A DNA stretch of 20,974 nucleotides, taken from a virus. Both the position numbers and the translations under genes were made by a program. Positions 1-6,014 of this stretch are shown piece after piece (position 1 is the first letter of the stretch; every line of letters begins with the position of its first letter). The stretch lies in the IMG/VR virus record IMGVR_UViG_3300014720_000228, positions 1 through 20,974 of that record; one strand, written 5' to 3'. The notes beneath the pieces were generated by a model. That model did no database searches and was not told the origin of the DNA. It saw only the letters and a list, made by a program, of their open reading frames with translations.

Positions 1-696
1 GGGCGCATCGACATTAACCTTAATGGGTGGGCATCCCAGACCACAATGAACTTTATACGCAACCTGCTACATGTTGGCATTCAACAGACACACAGACGGA
101 TATGGATGCGGTGCGTGGCAGTGGGTAAGACTGAAACACTTGGGTGGTATCCGGTGTGGGTGGACGGGGTCAACTTGTTCAAGCGCAACGGGTCGGGTGA
201 CTTGGACTTATTCAACCCATTCGAAGTATCCCGTCATCGCATCAACCGCAAAGGGGCTAACAATGTTAGGGAGAAATTCAGTGCGTTCAGGGACTACCTG
301 CATAAGACCATGAAGATCAGGGACAACGGTTTCAGCACGCAAGAGTTCGGTGATGTGTTCGGCTGGGTGAAACATGAGCATAATGCCAACCCATTGCCCG
401 ACTACCCTCCGTATTTGAACATTAGACGCAGTGGGTCAGGTCGGCTGGATGAGTTCAAAGAGTTATTGCGCCTTGCAGAGTCAACGCAGTTGGAAGATCA
501 GTACAAGGCGTCCCTGTACTTAGTGAGGACAGCGTCAATTGGATTTCATGGTGCTTGGAATGCACCACTCTCTGCGATGCTTAGGTTGTTGGACGATGTA
601 GCCCTCCGTGTCTACCGAGACGAGTGCTTTGAGAAGGTGCAGATGCTAGATGGGGAAATTCAGCGTGACCCCTATCTAAATTTCTTTCTCGACTGA
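1..696 (+). CDS. Hypothetical phage protein, 5'-truncated by the window edge
   Basis: The reading frame is open from base 1 with no stop before 694-696. The first ATG in frame is at 46, but no SD sequence precedes it, and the 15 codons before it read as ordinary protein (GRIDINLNGWASQTT). The true start is therefore probably left of the window, and at least 231 residues are visible. I recognise no domain. The middle is rich in basic and aromatic residues (RHRINRKGANNVREKF) and the C-terminal half looks helical. One copy of the CTAACANTGTTAG palindrome lies inside it at 257-269 and encodes part of an A-N-N-V-R stretch. Promoter P1 starts ten bases after its stop, so it belongs to an upstream transcription unit. 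Function unknown; I am confident only that it is coding. Confidence 0.7.
   Translation, partial: GRIDINLNGWASQTTMNFIRNLLHVGIQQTHRRIWMRCVAVGKTETLGWYPVWVDGVNLFKRNGSGDLDLFNPFEVSRHRINRKGANNVREKFSAFRDYLHKTMKIRDNGFSTQEFGDVFGWVKHEHNANPLPDYPPYLNIRRSGSGRLDEFKELLRLAESTQLEDQYKASLYLVRTASIGFHGAWNAPLSAMLRLLDDVALRVYRDECFEKVQMLDGEIQRDPYLNFFLD
257..269. repeat. Palindrome copy 1, CTAACAATGTTAG
   Basis: First of ten perfect CTAACANTGTTAG sites. It lies within coding sequence of the left-edge gene, with codons reading A-N-N-V-R. Centre base A. Confidence 0.9.
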
Positions 697-705
697 CCAA
701 AGTAC

Positions 706-734
706 TTGACTTGTGTGGTACAATGTAGTATAAT
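706..734 (+). promoter_or_regulatory. Promoter P1, sigma70-type, for the MoxR-VWA unit
   Basis: A -35 TTGACT (706-711) and a perfect -10 TATAAT (729-734) are separated by 17 bp, the optimal spacing. The predicted transcription start is near 741-742, which gives a leader of about 80 nt before the ATG at 822. That leader contains a repeat pair and a palindrome copy. This is the strongest consensus promoter in the window. Confidence 0.85.
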
Positions 735-758
735 AATAAGAAAAGAGTGGAGTTTAAG

Positions 759-778
759 TGAGCCACCGATGAGCCACC
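759..778 (+). repeat. Two direct copies of TGAGCCACC, 11 bp apart
   Basis: TGAGCCACC occurs at 759-767 and again at 770-778, a period of 11 bp or about one helical turn, inside the leader downstream of P1. The second copy runs into palindrome copy 2. This arrangement is typical of a site for a protein binding one face of DNA, but no regulator can be assigned. Confidence 0.55.
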
Positions 779-792
779 TAACAGTGTTAGGT
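776..792. promoter_or_regulatory. Palindrome copy 2 in the P1 leader (candidate operator)
   Basis: The core CTAACAGTGTTAG at 778-790 extends to a 17-bp perfect palindrome, ACCTAACAGTGTTAGGT. It lies about 35-50 bp downstream of the predicted P1 start and 30 bp upstream of the first ATG. This is the copy most obviously placed to control transcription of the unit. Confidence 0.7.
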
Positions 793-821
793 ACTAACTT
801 AGTAACCATAAAGGAAAACCA

Positions 822-1889
822 ATGAGCGCAATTAGTTTCGGCACGCAAGTGTCTCTCAAGCAAGCGGCAAACCTCATCCTTGCCACTCCGATGAACCGCT
901 ATCTGTTGCAGGGTGAGCCAGGAATCGGCAAAAGTTCTCTGCTTAAAACCCTATCCGCAAACCTCCCCGATCACGAGGTCGCTTACATTGATGTGCCCAA
1001 CATGGACTTGGGTGACATCGCTATGCCTGTGATTGATCGGGAGACTAAGACTACTTCGTACTATCCGAATAGTCGCTTCAAGATTCACTTGGGCAAACCC
1101 GTCATAACAATGTTAGATGAGTTCACCAAAGGCGCAGAGCCAATCAAAAACATGCTTCACCCCTTGCTTGAGGTAGCAAACCCTCGGCTTGGTGACATCT
1201 CAGTTCGGGAGGAGTCCATCGTGTTTCTGACTGGCAACCTAGGTACAGACAATGTAGGTGACAACCTCAAGGCGCATAGCCGCAACCGCATCATCCCTCT
1301 GACTGTGCGAAAACCGGACGCAGACGAGTGGCTTGAGTGGGCAGTAAATAACAACATCGAACCCGTGGTGATGGCTTGGGTTCGCCAGTTCCCGCACGCC
1401 TTGGCTTCCTACACGGATGAGGCGCAGGGTGACAACCCCTATATCTACAACCCCAAGAAGGTTCAGACTGCCTTTGTTTCTCCCCGATCACTGGAGCGAG
1501 TATCTAACATTGTTAGGGTACGGGGGAAGTTGGATGCCGATAGCCTGATAGCCGCAATGACTGGAGCGTTCGGTGAGGCGGCAAGCCGTGATATGCAAGC
1601 CTATGTTGAGTATCAAGATCAGTTGCCCACTTGGGAGAGCATCATCAAGAACCCCAAGACTGCTGATGTACCTACGAGCGCAGGTGCTTGTGCTGTACTG
1701 GTGTTCGGCGCAATCGCTAAGATCGCCAAGGACACAATGACTCCGTTCATGCACTACCTTGAGCGGTTCGAACCTGAGTGGCAAGCGTGCTTCGCTATCA
1801 ATGTGGCTAAGTCTCCGACCAAGCAGAGCATTGCGTTCAGTTCTCAGGCATTCGCTGACTGGGTTACGAAAAACGAGGACTTGCTATGA
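822..1889 (+). CDS. MoxR-type AAA+ ATPase
   Basis: A 355-residue single-domain AAA+ ATPase of the MoxR/AAA_5 type. Walker A is GEPGIGKS (31-38), Walker B ends in D99-E100 (VITMLDEF), sensor 1 is N139 in FLTGN, and arginine-finger candidates R154/R156 follow. A C-terminal helical region completes the usual length of about 300-360 residues. Known MoxR proteins act as ATP-driven chaperones or remodelling machines paired with a VWA-domain protein that recruits the target, and a VWA protein is encoded just downstream. The start is supported by AAGGA at 811-815, six bases before the ATG. The stop overlaps the next start (ATGA). It is first in the P1 unit, and palindrome copy 3 lies inside at 1504-1516. 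The substrate is unknown. Confidence 0.9.
   Translation: MSAISFGTQVSLKQAANLILATPMNRYLLQGEPGIGKSSLLKTLSANLPDHEVAYIDVPNMDLGDIAMPVIDRETKTTSYYPNSRFKIHLGKPVITMLDEFTKGAEPIKNMLHPLLEVANPRLGDISVREESIVFLTGNLGTDNVGDNLKAHSRNRIIPLTVRKPDADEWLEWAVNNNIEPVVMAWVRQFPHALASYTDEAQGDNPYIYNPKKVQTAFVSPRSLERVSNIVRVRGKLDADSLIAAMTGAFGEAASRDMQAYVEYQDQLPTWESIIKNPKTADVPTSAGACAVLVFGAIAKIAKDTMTPFMHYLERFEPEWQACFAINVAKSPTKQSIAFSSQAFADWVTKNEDLL
1504..1516. repeat. Palindrome copy 3, CTAACATTGTTAG
   Basis: Perfect copy inside the MoxR-type gene, codons reading S-N-I-V-R. Centre base T. Confidence 0.9.
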
Positions 1890-2104
1890 GCCTTGAAGAA
1901 CAAGTTATCAAAAAAGCTCGAGAGTATTTAATCTCCAAGGGCTACTCAAGTAGGGACTTCTTTACAACACTTACCAAGGAAACTAACAATGTTAGACAAA
2001 GCAGAACGAAGATTGAAGAAGGTGAAGATCACTCTGATGCGAAACCCCAAGTTCGCTCTGTGGTCGGGCATCCTGATGCTTGGCAAGACGGAGGTGGTCA
2101 ATAA
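1886..2104 (+). CDS. Small overlapping ORF, hypothetical
   Basis: A 72-residue ORF whose ATG overlaps the MoxR stop (ATGA) with GAGG at 1875-1878, so translational coupling is plausible. The first 34 codons (MSLEEQVIKKAREYLISKGY...) look like a genuine charged helical protein. From 1989 on, the ORF runs in another frame under the VWA gene and its composition turns poor (glycine- and aspartate-rich), as expected of a shadow frame. It may be a real small protein with a long overlap, a leader whose translation helps start the VWA gene, or the relic of an N-terminal extension of that gene now out of frame. Function unknown. Confidence 0.45.
   Translation: MSLEEQVIKKAREYLISKGYSSRDFFTTLTKETNNVRQSRTKIEEGEDHSDAKPQVRSVVGHPDAWQDGGGQ
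1983..1995. promoter_or_regulatory. Palindrome copy 4, spanning the VWA start codon
   Basis: Perfect CTAACAATGTTAG. The ATG at 1989-1991 is the start codon of the VWA gene, and the SD AAGGA at 1976-1980 is two bases upstream of the palindrome. A protein bound here on DNA, or a short 5-bp hairpin in RNA, would cover the translation start. Confidence 0.75.
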
Positions 2105-3179
2105 CATTCCGACAGCCTGTACTAATGGGCGTGACGAGAAGTATGGTCGGGAGTTCATCGAAGGGCTGGATGACAAGGAGTTGGGGTTCGTTGTGCTTCA
2201 CGAGAATCTCCACAAGGCGTTCCGTCACTTGTTCATTTGGCGCAAGTTGCACGAGGAAAATGCTCAGTTGGCTAATGCCGCTTGCGACTATGTGATTAAC
2301 CTGATGATTGTTAAGTGTGATCCGCAGGAGCAGGTTGTCGCTATGCCTCGCAAGAACGGCAAGGTCTACGGGCTACTCGACCAGCGGTTTGACAAGATGA
2401 ATGCCAAGCAGGTGTTCGACATCCTCAAGCAGGAGCAACAGGATGGGACTGGTGGCGGTGGTGATGAGGGCTTCGATGACCACGACTGGGATGGTGCGCA
2501 GGAGTTGAGCCAAGAGCAGGTCAAAGAGTTGGAGAAAGAGGTAGACCAAGCCTTGCGTCAAGGACAGATCGCTCACCAAAAAGTCAACGGCACTGGTGCT
2601 GGTGATATGGGGCGTGAGTTGGGTGACTTGCTTGAGCCTCAGATCGACTGGCGTGAGGTGTTGCGTGAGTTCGTCAAGTCCATCTGTAGTGCCAAGGATG
2701 CAAGTTCATGGCGCAGGGTGAACCGCAGATACTTACATGGTGATGTGTATATGCCTACGCTAATAGGTGAGAAGGTTGGGCGCATCGCTATCGGTATCGA
2801 CACTTCAGGGTCTATCGGTGGGCGTGAGTTAGATCGCTTTCTCTCCGAGGTCAAGTCTATTGCTGATGATGTTCACCCTCAGTTCGTTGATTTGATCTAC
2901 TGGGACAGTGAGGTGGCGGCACACGAAGAGTATGACGAGAGCAGCGTGGCTAACATTGTTAGTTCTACTAAGCCAAGGGGAGGCGGTGGCACTGACCCGA
3001 CAGCCATGATGCGTTACTTGAAAGAGAAGGGCATCACGCCGGAGTGCATTGTGATGCTTACGGATGGCTACATATCGGAATGGGGAGATGAATGGAATGC
3101 TCCAATACTTTGGACGATTTGCAATGAAGCATCGGATGTCTTTGCCCCATGCGGTAAGACTGTTCACATTAAGGACTAA
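1989..3179 (+). CDS. Zinc-peptidase-like/VWA-domain protein, MoxR partner
   Basis: A 396-residue two-part protein. The N-terminal part contains HENLH (71-75), an HExxH-type motif as in the DUF2201 metallopeptidase-like domain of VWA proteins. An acidic glycine-rich linker (about 152-170) and a helical segment follow. The C-terminal VWA domain has the full metal-ion-dependent adhesion site: DTSGS (271-275), T335 in GGGGTD, and D359 in LTDG. This architecture matches VWA proteins that work with MoxR ATPases, and the two genes lie side by side. Whether HENLH is catalytically active cannot be told from sequence. The start was chosen for AAGGA eight bases upstream; that start codon sits inside palindrome copy 4. 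Copy 5 lies within at 2950-2962. Confidence 0.88.
   Translation: MLDKAERRLKKVKITLMRNPKFALWSGILMLGKTEVVNNIPTACTNGRDEKYGREFIEGLDDKELGFVVLHENLHKAFRHLFIWRKLHEENAQLANAACDYVINLMIVKCDPQEQVVAMPRKNGKVYGLLDQRFDKMNAKQVFDILKQEQQDGTGGGGDEGFDDHDWDGAQELSQEQVKELEKEVDQALRQGQIAHQKVNGTGAGDMGRELGDLLEPQIDWREVLREFVKSICSAKDASSWRRVNRRYLHGDVYMPTLIGEKVGRIAIGIDTSGSIGGRELDRFLSEVKSIADDVHPQFVDLIYWDSEVAAHEEYDESSVANIVSSTKPRGGGGTDPTAMMRYLKEKGITPECIVMLTDGYISEWGDEWNAPILWTICNEASDVFAPCGKTVHIKD
2950..2962. repeat. Palindrome copy 5, CTAACATTGTTAG
   Basis: Perfect copy inside the VWA gene, codons reading A-N-I-V-S, between the DTSGS and GGTD parts of the metal site. Confidence 0.9.
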
Positions 3180-3183
3180 TCTT

Positions 3184-3432
3184 ATGAAGAAAGCGATTGT
3201 GCAAGTTGGCTATACCCAGTTCTTACTGGATACTCAGAAAGCCCTAACACTGTTAGAACTTCTGGCCGAAGCAGAGTTGTATGAAGAGAAGTGGCGTAAG
3301 AAGGAAGAGGGTGGGACTACCTACCATGTCTACTCTCAAGATAGCAACGAAGGGATTCGCCAGTTGAAGGTGATTCCGATGGCGTTCTATCACATGGCAA
3401 AGATGGCGGGTAAACCCGAGAAAGCGAGTTGA
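3184..3432 (+). CDS. Hypothetical small phage protein
   Basis: 82 residues (MKKAIVQVGY...). The start at 3184 has AAGGA at 3171-3175, eight bases upstream, and lies five bases after the VWA stop. An in-frame extension upstream would run back over the VWA gene and is rejected. The protein is mixed charged with a central helix (LLELLAEAELYEEKWRKKEE) followed by a beta-rich tail (TYHVYSQDS, LKVIPMAF). No family recognised. The palindrome copy at 3244-3256 is read here in another codon register (L-T-L-L), unlike most copies. The gene is co-directional within the P1 unit. Confidence 0.7.
   Translation: MKKAIVQVGYTQFLLDTQKALTLLELLAEAELYEEKWRKKEEGGTTYHVYSQDSNEGIRQLKVIPMAFYHMAKMAGKPEKAS
3244..3256. 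repeat. Palindrome copy 6, CTAACACTGTTAG
   Basis: Perfect copy with centre C, read as codons CTA ACA CTG TTA. The register is shifted relative to copies 1, 3, 5, 7 and 10, showing that the DNA rather than a peptide motif is conserved. Confidence 0.9.
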
Positions 3433-3433
3433 T

Positions 3434-3622
3434 ATGTCTGAATTACTAGCGGTAAGTGTGACTGCAAACCTGTTCCTCATCATCAGTTATTTGAAGATGC
3501 GGAGTCATTTCAACCTACTTCAACGCCTATTGAAGGACATTGCAGAAGGCAGTGTTGAGCTGACAGTTAGTAAGCATGGTGGTTTTGAGATACACGCAAC
3601 ACAACCTAACAATGTTAGATAA
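3434..3622 (+). CDS. Small predicted membrane protein
   Basis: 62 residues. Residues about 3-20 (LLAVSVTANLFLIISYL) form one hydrophobic transmembrane segment. An amphipathic basic stretch (KMRSHFNLLQRLLKDI) and a short polar tail follow. The gene starts one base after the previous stop and has only a weak SD, so reinitiation is likely. The last codons (P-N-N-V-R-stop) are formed by palindrome copy 7. Single-span proteins of this size in phages include spanins, holin-like and superinfection-exclusion proteins, but nothing here identifies one of these. Confidence 0.6.
   Translation: MSELLAVSVTANLFLIISYLKMRSHFNLLQRLLKDIAEGSVELTVSKHGGFEIHATQPNNVR
3606..3618. repeat. Palindrome copy 7, CTAACAATGTTAG
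   Basis: Perfect copy covering the last codons of the small membrane protein gene, two bases before its TAA ends the frame, and about 15 bp before the SD of the next gene. Confidence 0.9.
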
Positions 3623-3645
3623 CCAAGCAACCAAGGAGCGAACCC

Positions 3646-4503
3646 ATGAGCATTACATCTAGTGCAGTAACAGTAGAAATGAATATCTCTGTGTGGACTG
3701 CCAACAAGTTGGACAGGACTGCAACCGAGAAGGTGGTTAACGATAACAATGCTACGCAAGACTCAGGCAAGTTCCACAAGAACCTGATGGCTGGCACTAC
3801 TTTGCGAAAAGAGATCGCAGACTATGCGGCTGGCACTCGGCTGTGGCATAACACTCGCACTCTGCCGTGGGCTGACAAGGGAGCAAGACTGCTTGCTACT
3901 AGTCTGTTCATGGATTACAAGACAGAGGCTAACATCCGTCGTGACACATTCAATCGCATGGTGGATAACTTTCTTACTCAGTATCCTGCCCTTGTTCAGA
4001 CTGCCCACAATTATCTCGGCAACCTGTTCAACTCCGCAGACTACCCAAGCGTGGATGAGGTGCAAAGCAAGTTTGGATTCCGATTGGTGTTCAGTCCCGT
4101 CCCTGAGTCTGGTGACTTCCGCTTGCAGGTGGCAGAGCAAGACTTACAAGACCTACGCCAACAGTACGAAGATTCTTTTTCTACCCGGCTAGCCGATGCT
4201 ATGCGTGAGCCTTGGGACAGACTTCACAAGTTGCTGACAGGCATAAGTGAAAAGTTGACGGACATTGATGGGGAAGATGAGACTAAGAAGCGGTATCACG
4301 ATACCCTCATCACTAACGCACAAAGCCTTTGCTCCCTGCTGACTCATCTGAATGTAACGAAAGACCCTCAGTTGGAGCAAGCAAGGCGTGACCTAGAACT
4401 AACAATGTTAGGTGCTGACATTGATGCAATCAAAGAAAGCCCCGAGGTTCGCAAGAGCATGAAGAATAAGGTCGATGCAATCCTCAAACAATATCAATGG
4501 TAA
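3646..4503 (+). CDS. Hypothetical protein, possibly DUF3150-like
   Basis: 285 residues, mostly helical, preceded by a strong SD AAGGAGCGA (3633-3641). The N-terminal part has a short beta-like stretch (VEMNISVWTANKLD), then a conserved-looking block with TRLWHNTRTLPWADKGARLL around residues 64-83. An NTxPW-D-G-RLL pattern of this kind recalls the DUF3150 proteins often encoded beside MoxR and VWA genes in phages and plasmids; I offer that only as a possibility. A charged helical region with coiled-coil character makes up the rest. It sits in the P1 unit after the MoxR and VWA genes and could be a third component or a client. Palindrome copy 8 lies near its 3' end. Confidence 0.7.
   Translation: MSITSSAVTVEMNISVWTANKLDRTATEKVVNDNNATQDSGKFHKNLMAGTTLRKEIADYAAGTRLWHNTRTLPWADKGARLLATSLFMDYKTEANIRRDTFNRMVDNFLTQYPALVQTAHNYLGNLFNSADYPSVDEVQSKFGFRLVFSPVPESGDFRLQVAEQDLQDLRQQYEDSFSTRLADAMREPWDRLHKLLTGISEKLTDIDGEDETKKRYHDTLITNAQSLCSLLTHLNVTKDPQLEQARRDLELTMLGADIDAIKESPEVRKSMKNKVDAILKQYQW
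4399..4411. repeat. Palindrome copy 8, CTAACAATGTTAG
   Basis: Perfect copy, read as codons CTA ACA ATG TTA G (L-T-M-L). It shares the second codon register with copy 6. Confidence 0.9.
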
Positions 4504-4514
4504 GGAGCGATTAA

Positions 4515-5420
4515 ATGGAAGAACTTGAACACAACTTTATTACCCTGACTCTACCTAACATACAATTCAAAATCAAAAAAGATCGGGTAATCAGATCGAC
4601 AAACCCTGATGATGTTCGCATCATGCCTTATATAAAGCCATTTGTTGAGAAGTTGGCTATGAAGCATCCGCAATGGCAGTTTGTAAACAGTCCTCGTGGG
4701 TGGAATCTCTGTAACGACAGAGATCAAAACCTAGAGTTTGTCGGGGTTGAAGAGTTTGACATCTACGCAAACAAAGAGTTGCTCGGTTCAATCGGTTCAG
4801 ATCATGGGCGTAATGGCGCTAGAGTATTTACTATGACTAACGAGCGAATCCGAAAAATTCGTGAGCGTGGGAGTGCGACTAAGACTAAGGACTTGGACAA
4901 AGCCATTAAGATCTTCGGCAAGATGTTCGGTGCTAAGTCTGTGAACGAGAGGATTGAAGAGGTAATTGCGGGTGCTGAAAGCATTACGAGATTATTGTTT
5001 AGTGATCGATCTTACACATTCTCAAAAACATATGACAAACTAGGCAAACATCTGCAAGATCACATTATGGATAACTTGCAAGAGTTTACGAACATTGCTC
5101 TAGCCAAAAACTTTCCGCAAGAAATTGCTGATTCGCTACCTAACATGTATGCAGAGTTTAAGACTACCGAGGAGATCTACAAATGCTTGGACGACAAGAA
5201 GGGGGATGTGGTACTAATTCATGGAAACGACTATGCCGTTACCAACATAAACGAAGCCAACAGAGAAACAAAAATCTACTCGACAGACAACCTGCCTCCG
5301 CACATCAAACGAGGCGTAGGGATGCTTAAACTTGTAGAGAAAGAACATTTCATTTCTGGTATCGGTACTAAGATTAGCGATACTTCGTTCTACATTATTC
5401 CGGAGACCAACAATGGATGA
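4515..5420 (+). CDS. Hypothetical phage protein, 301 aa
   Basis: 301 residues, preceded by AAGGAGCGATT (4502-4512) immediately after the previous stop. The N-terminal half is mixed alpha/beta (FITLTLPNIQFKIKKDRVI; QWQFVNSPRGWNLC). A basic helical middle follows (MTNERIRKIRERGSATKTKDLDKAIKIFGKMFGAKS), and the C-terminal part is beta-rich (GDVVLIHGNDYAVTNI). No catalytic motif or known domain is evident. The basic segment could contact nucleic acid. Its SD carries the longest match to the putative RNA at 18463-18531. It overlaps the next gene by 8 bp. Function unknown. Confidence 0.7.
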   Translation: MEELEHNFITLTLPNIQFKIKKDRVIRSTNPDDVRIMPYIKPFVEKLAMKHPQWQFVNSPRGWNLCNDRDQNLEFVGVEEFDIYANKELLGSIGSDHGRNGARVFTMTNERIRKIRERGSATKTKDLDKAIKIFGKMFGAKSVNERIEEVIAGAESITRLLFSDRSYTFSKTYDKLGKHLQDHIMDNLQEFTNIALAKNFPQEIADSLPNMYAEFKTTEEIYKCLDDKKGDVVLIHGNDYAVTNINEANRETKIYSTDNLPPHIKRGVGMLKLVEKEHFISGIGTKISDTSFYIIPETNNG

Positions 5421-5598
5421 GGTGAAAACTAAACGGGTACGGGGCAAAGGCAAACTCCCTGCCAAGATACATGTAAACTTAAGAGTGCCCGAGCCGGTAC
5501 TTGAGTTCTATAAGCGATACCCCAGTTACACGGGGAAGATGCGTGATGTGCTTATAGCCTACAAGGAGAAAGCCGAAGCGCAAGACCCTGACACCTAA
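5413..5598 (+). CDS. Small basic protein, ribbon-helix-helix-like
   Basis: 61 residues: a basic tail (TKRVRGKGKLPAK) followed by a short strand (KIHVNLRVPEPV), then two helices separated by a turn (VLEFYKRYPSYTGKMRDVLIAYKEKAEA). This order resembles ribbon-helix-helix DNA-binding proteins, especially the C-terminal part of BrnA-type antitoxins, in which a strand with alternating polar residues precedes LExFxxxxxxYxxxxxxVLxAY. RHH dimers bind short palindromic operators, so this is the best local candidate for the CTAACANTGTTAG-binding protein. It is the last gene before the terminator and is followed directly by palindrome copy 9. The assignment is by eye only. Confidence 0.55.
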   Translation: MDEVKTKRVRGKGKLPAKIHVNLRVPEPVLEFYKRYPSYTGKMRDVLIAYKEKAEAQDPDT

Positions 5599-5611
5599 CT
5601 AACATTGTTAG
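5599..5611. repeat. Palindrome copy 9, CTAACATTGTTAG
   Basis: Perfect copy in non-coding DNA starting at the base after the stop of the RHH-like gene and ten bases before the terminator stem. Confidence 0.9.
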
Positions 5612-5620
5612 GTCGTTTCC

Positions 5621-5645
5621 AACCCGCCCATGTGGCGGGTTTTTT
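5621..5645 (+). terminator. Intrinsic terminator of the P1 unit
   Basis: Stem AACCCGCC (5621-5628) pairs perfectly with GGCGGGTT (5634-5641) around a CATGT loop. The T run (5640-5645) follows. It ends the P1 unit 13 bases before the -35 of P2. Confidence 0.9.
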
Positions 5646-5656
5646 ATTGTCTGTTG

Positions 5657-5671
5657 TTTGACAAAGTCTAA
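5657..5671. promoter_or_regulatory. Imperfect inverted repeat over the P2 -35
   Basis: TTTGAC-AAA-GTCTAA differs by one base from the perfect inverted repeat at P3 (13758-13772). It covers the -35 hexamer, the usual place for a repressor or activator site. Confidence 0.55.
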
Positions 5672-5685
5672 AAGTATGCTATCAT
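5658..5685 (+). promoter_or_regulatory. Promoter P2, extended -10, apparently leaderless
   Basis: A -35 TTGACA (5658-5663), a 16-bp spacer and a -10 TATCAT (5680-5685) preceded by TGC (extended -10). The expected start, six to eight bases past the -10, is 5691-5693, exactly on the ATG of the VRR-NUC gene. The spacer is nearly identical to that of P3. Confidence 0.75.
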
Positions 5686-5690
5686 TACGC

Positions 5691-6014
5691 ATGGCATCGA
5701 CTCCCGAGAAGAAGGTTAAAGACCAAGTAGTCAAGACGCTCAAGGAGCGGGGGGTGTATTATTTCTTCCCCGCAACCTACGGCATGGGGCGAAGCGGTGT
5801 GCCTGACATCATCTGCTGTGTGGATGGAAAGTTCCTAGCCATTGAGTGTAAGGCTGGCGATAATAAACCGACTATGCTACAAGAACGAGAGATGTCTGCT
5901 ATTGTTGCCGCAGGTGGAAGTGCCATAGTGGTCAACGAAAAGAACCTGCATCAAGTGGGTCAGATAGTCCAACTACTCAAGGAATACGATGGAAAGCCAA
6001 ACACTACTGATTAA
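5691..6014 (+). CDS. VRR-NUC domain nuclease
   Basis: 107 residues of the PD-(D/E)XK superfamily, VRR-NUC type. MASTPEKKVKDQVVKTLKE forms the first helix, with E6 in the usual early position. Then comes GRSGVPDII with catalytic D39, and the core IECKAG with E52 and K54, followed by Q64. VRR-NUC proteins of this size in phages are stand-alone nucleases, possibly for branched replication intermediates. I start at ATG 5691 because homologues begin with this sequence. The in-frame TTG at 5658 is the P2 -35 hexamer and the ATG at 5676 lies inside the promoter. No SD precedes it, which fits a leaderless mRNA. The next gene overlaps its end by 26 bp. Confidence 0.85.
   Translation: MASTPEKKVKDQVVKTLKERGVYYFFPATYGMGRSGVPDIICCVDGKFLAIECKAGDNKPTMLQEREMSAIVAAGGSAIVVNEKNLHQVGQIVQLLKEYDGKPNTTD

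Noticed and set aside
3064-3183. Upstream extension of the 82-aa gene into the VWA gene
   Set aside because: The start at 3184 has its own SD, and the extension lies wholly in another frame of the VWA gene.
581-3483. Several - strand ORFs of 60-125 codons over the first 4 kb
   Set aside because: They lie antisense to well-supported genes, lack SDs and have cysteine/serine-rich shadow composition.
5658-5690. TTG start at 5658 or ATG at 5676 for the VRR-NUC gene
   Set aside because: These codons form the -35 and -10 region of P2. Family members begin with the sequence at 5691.
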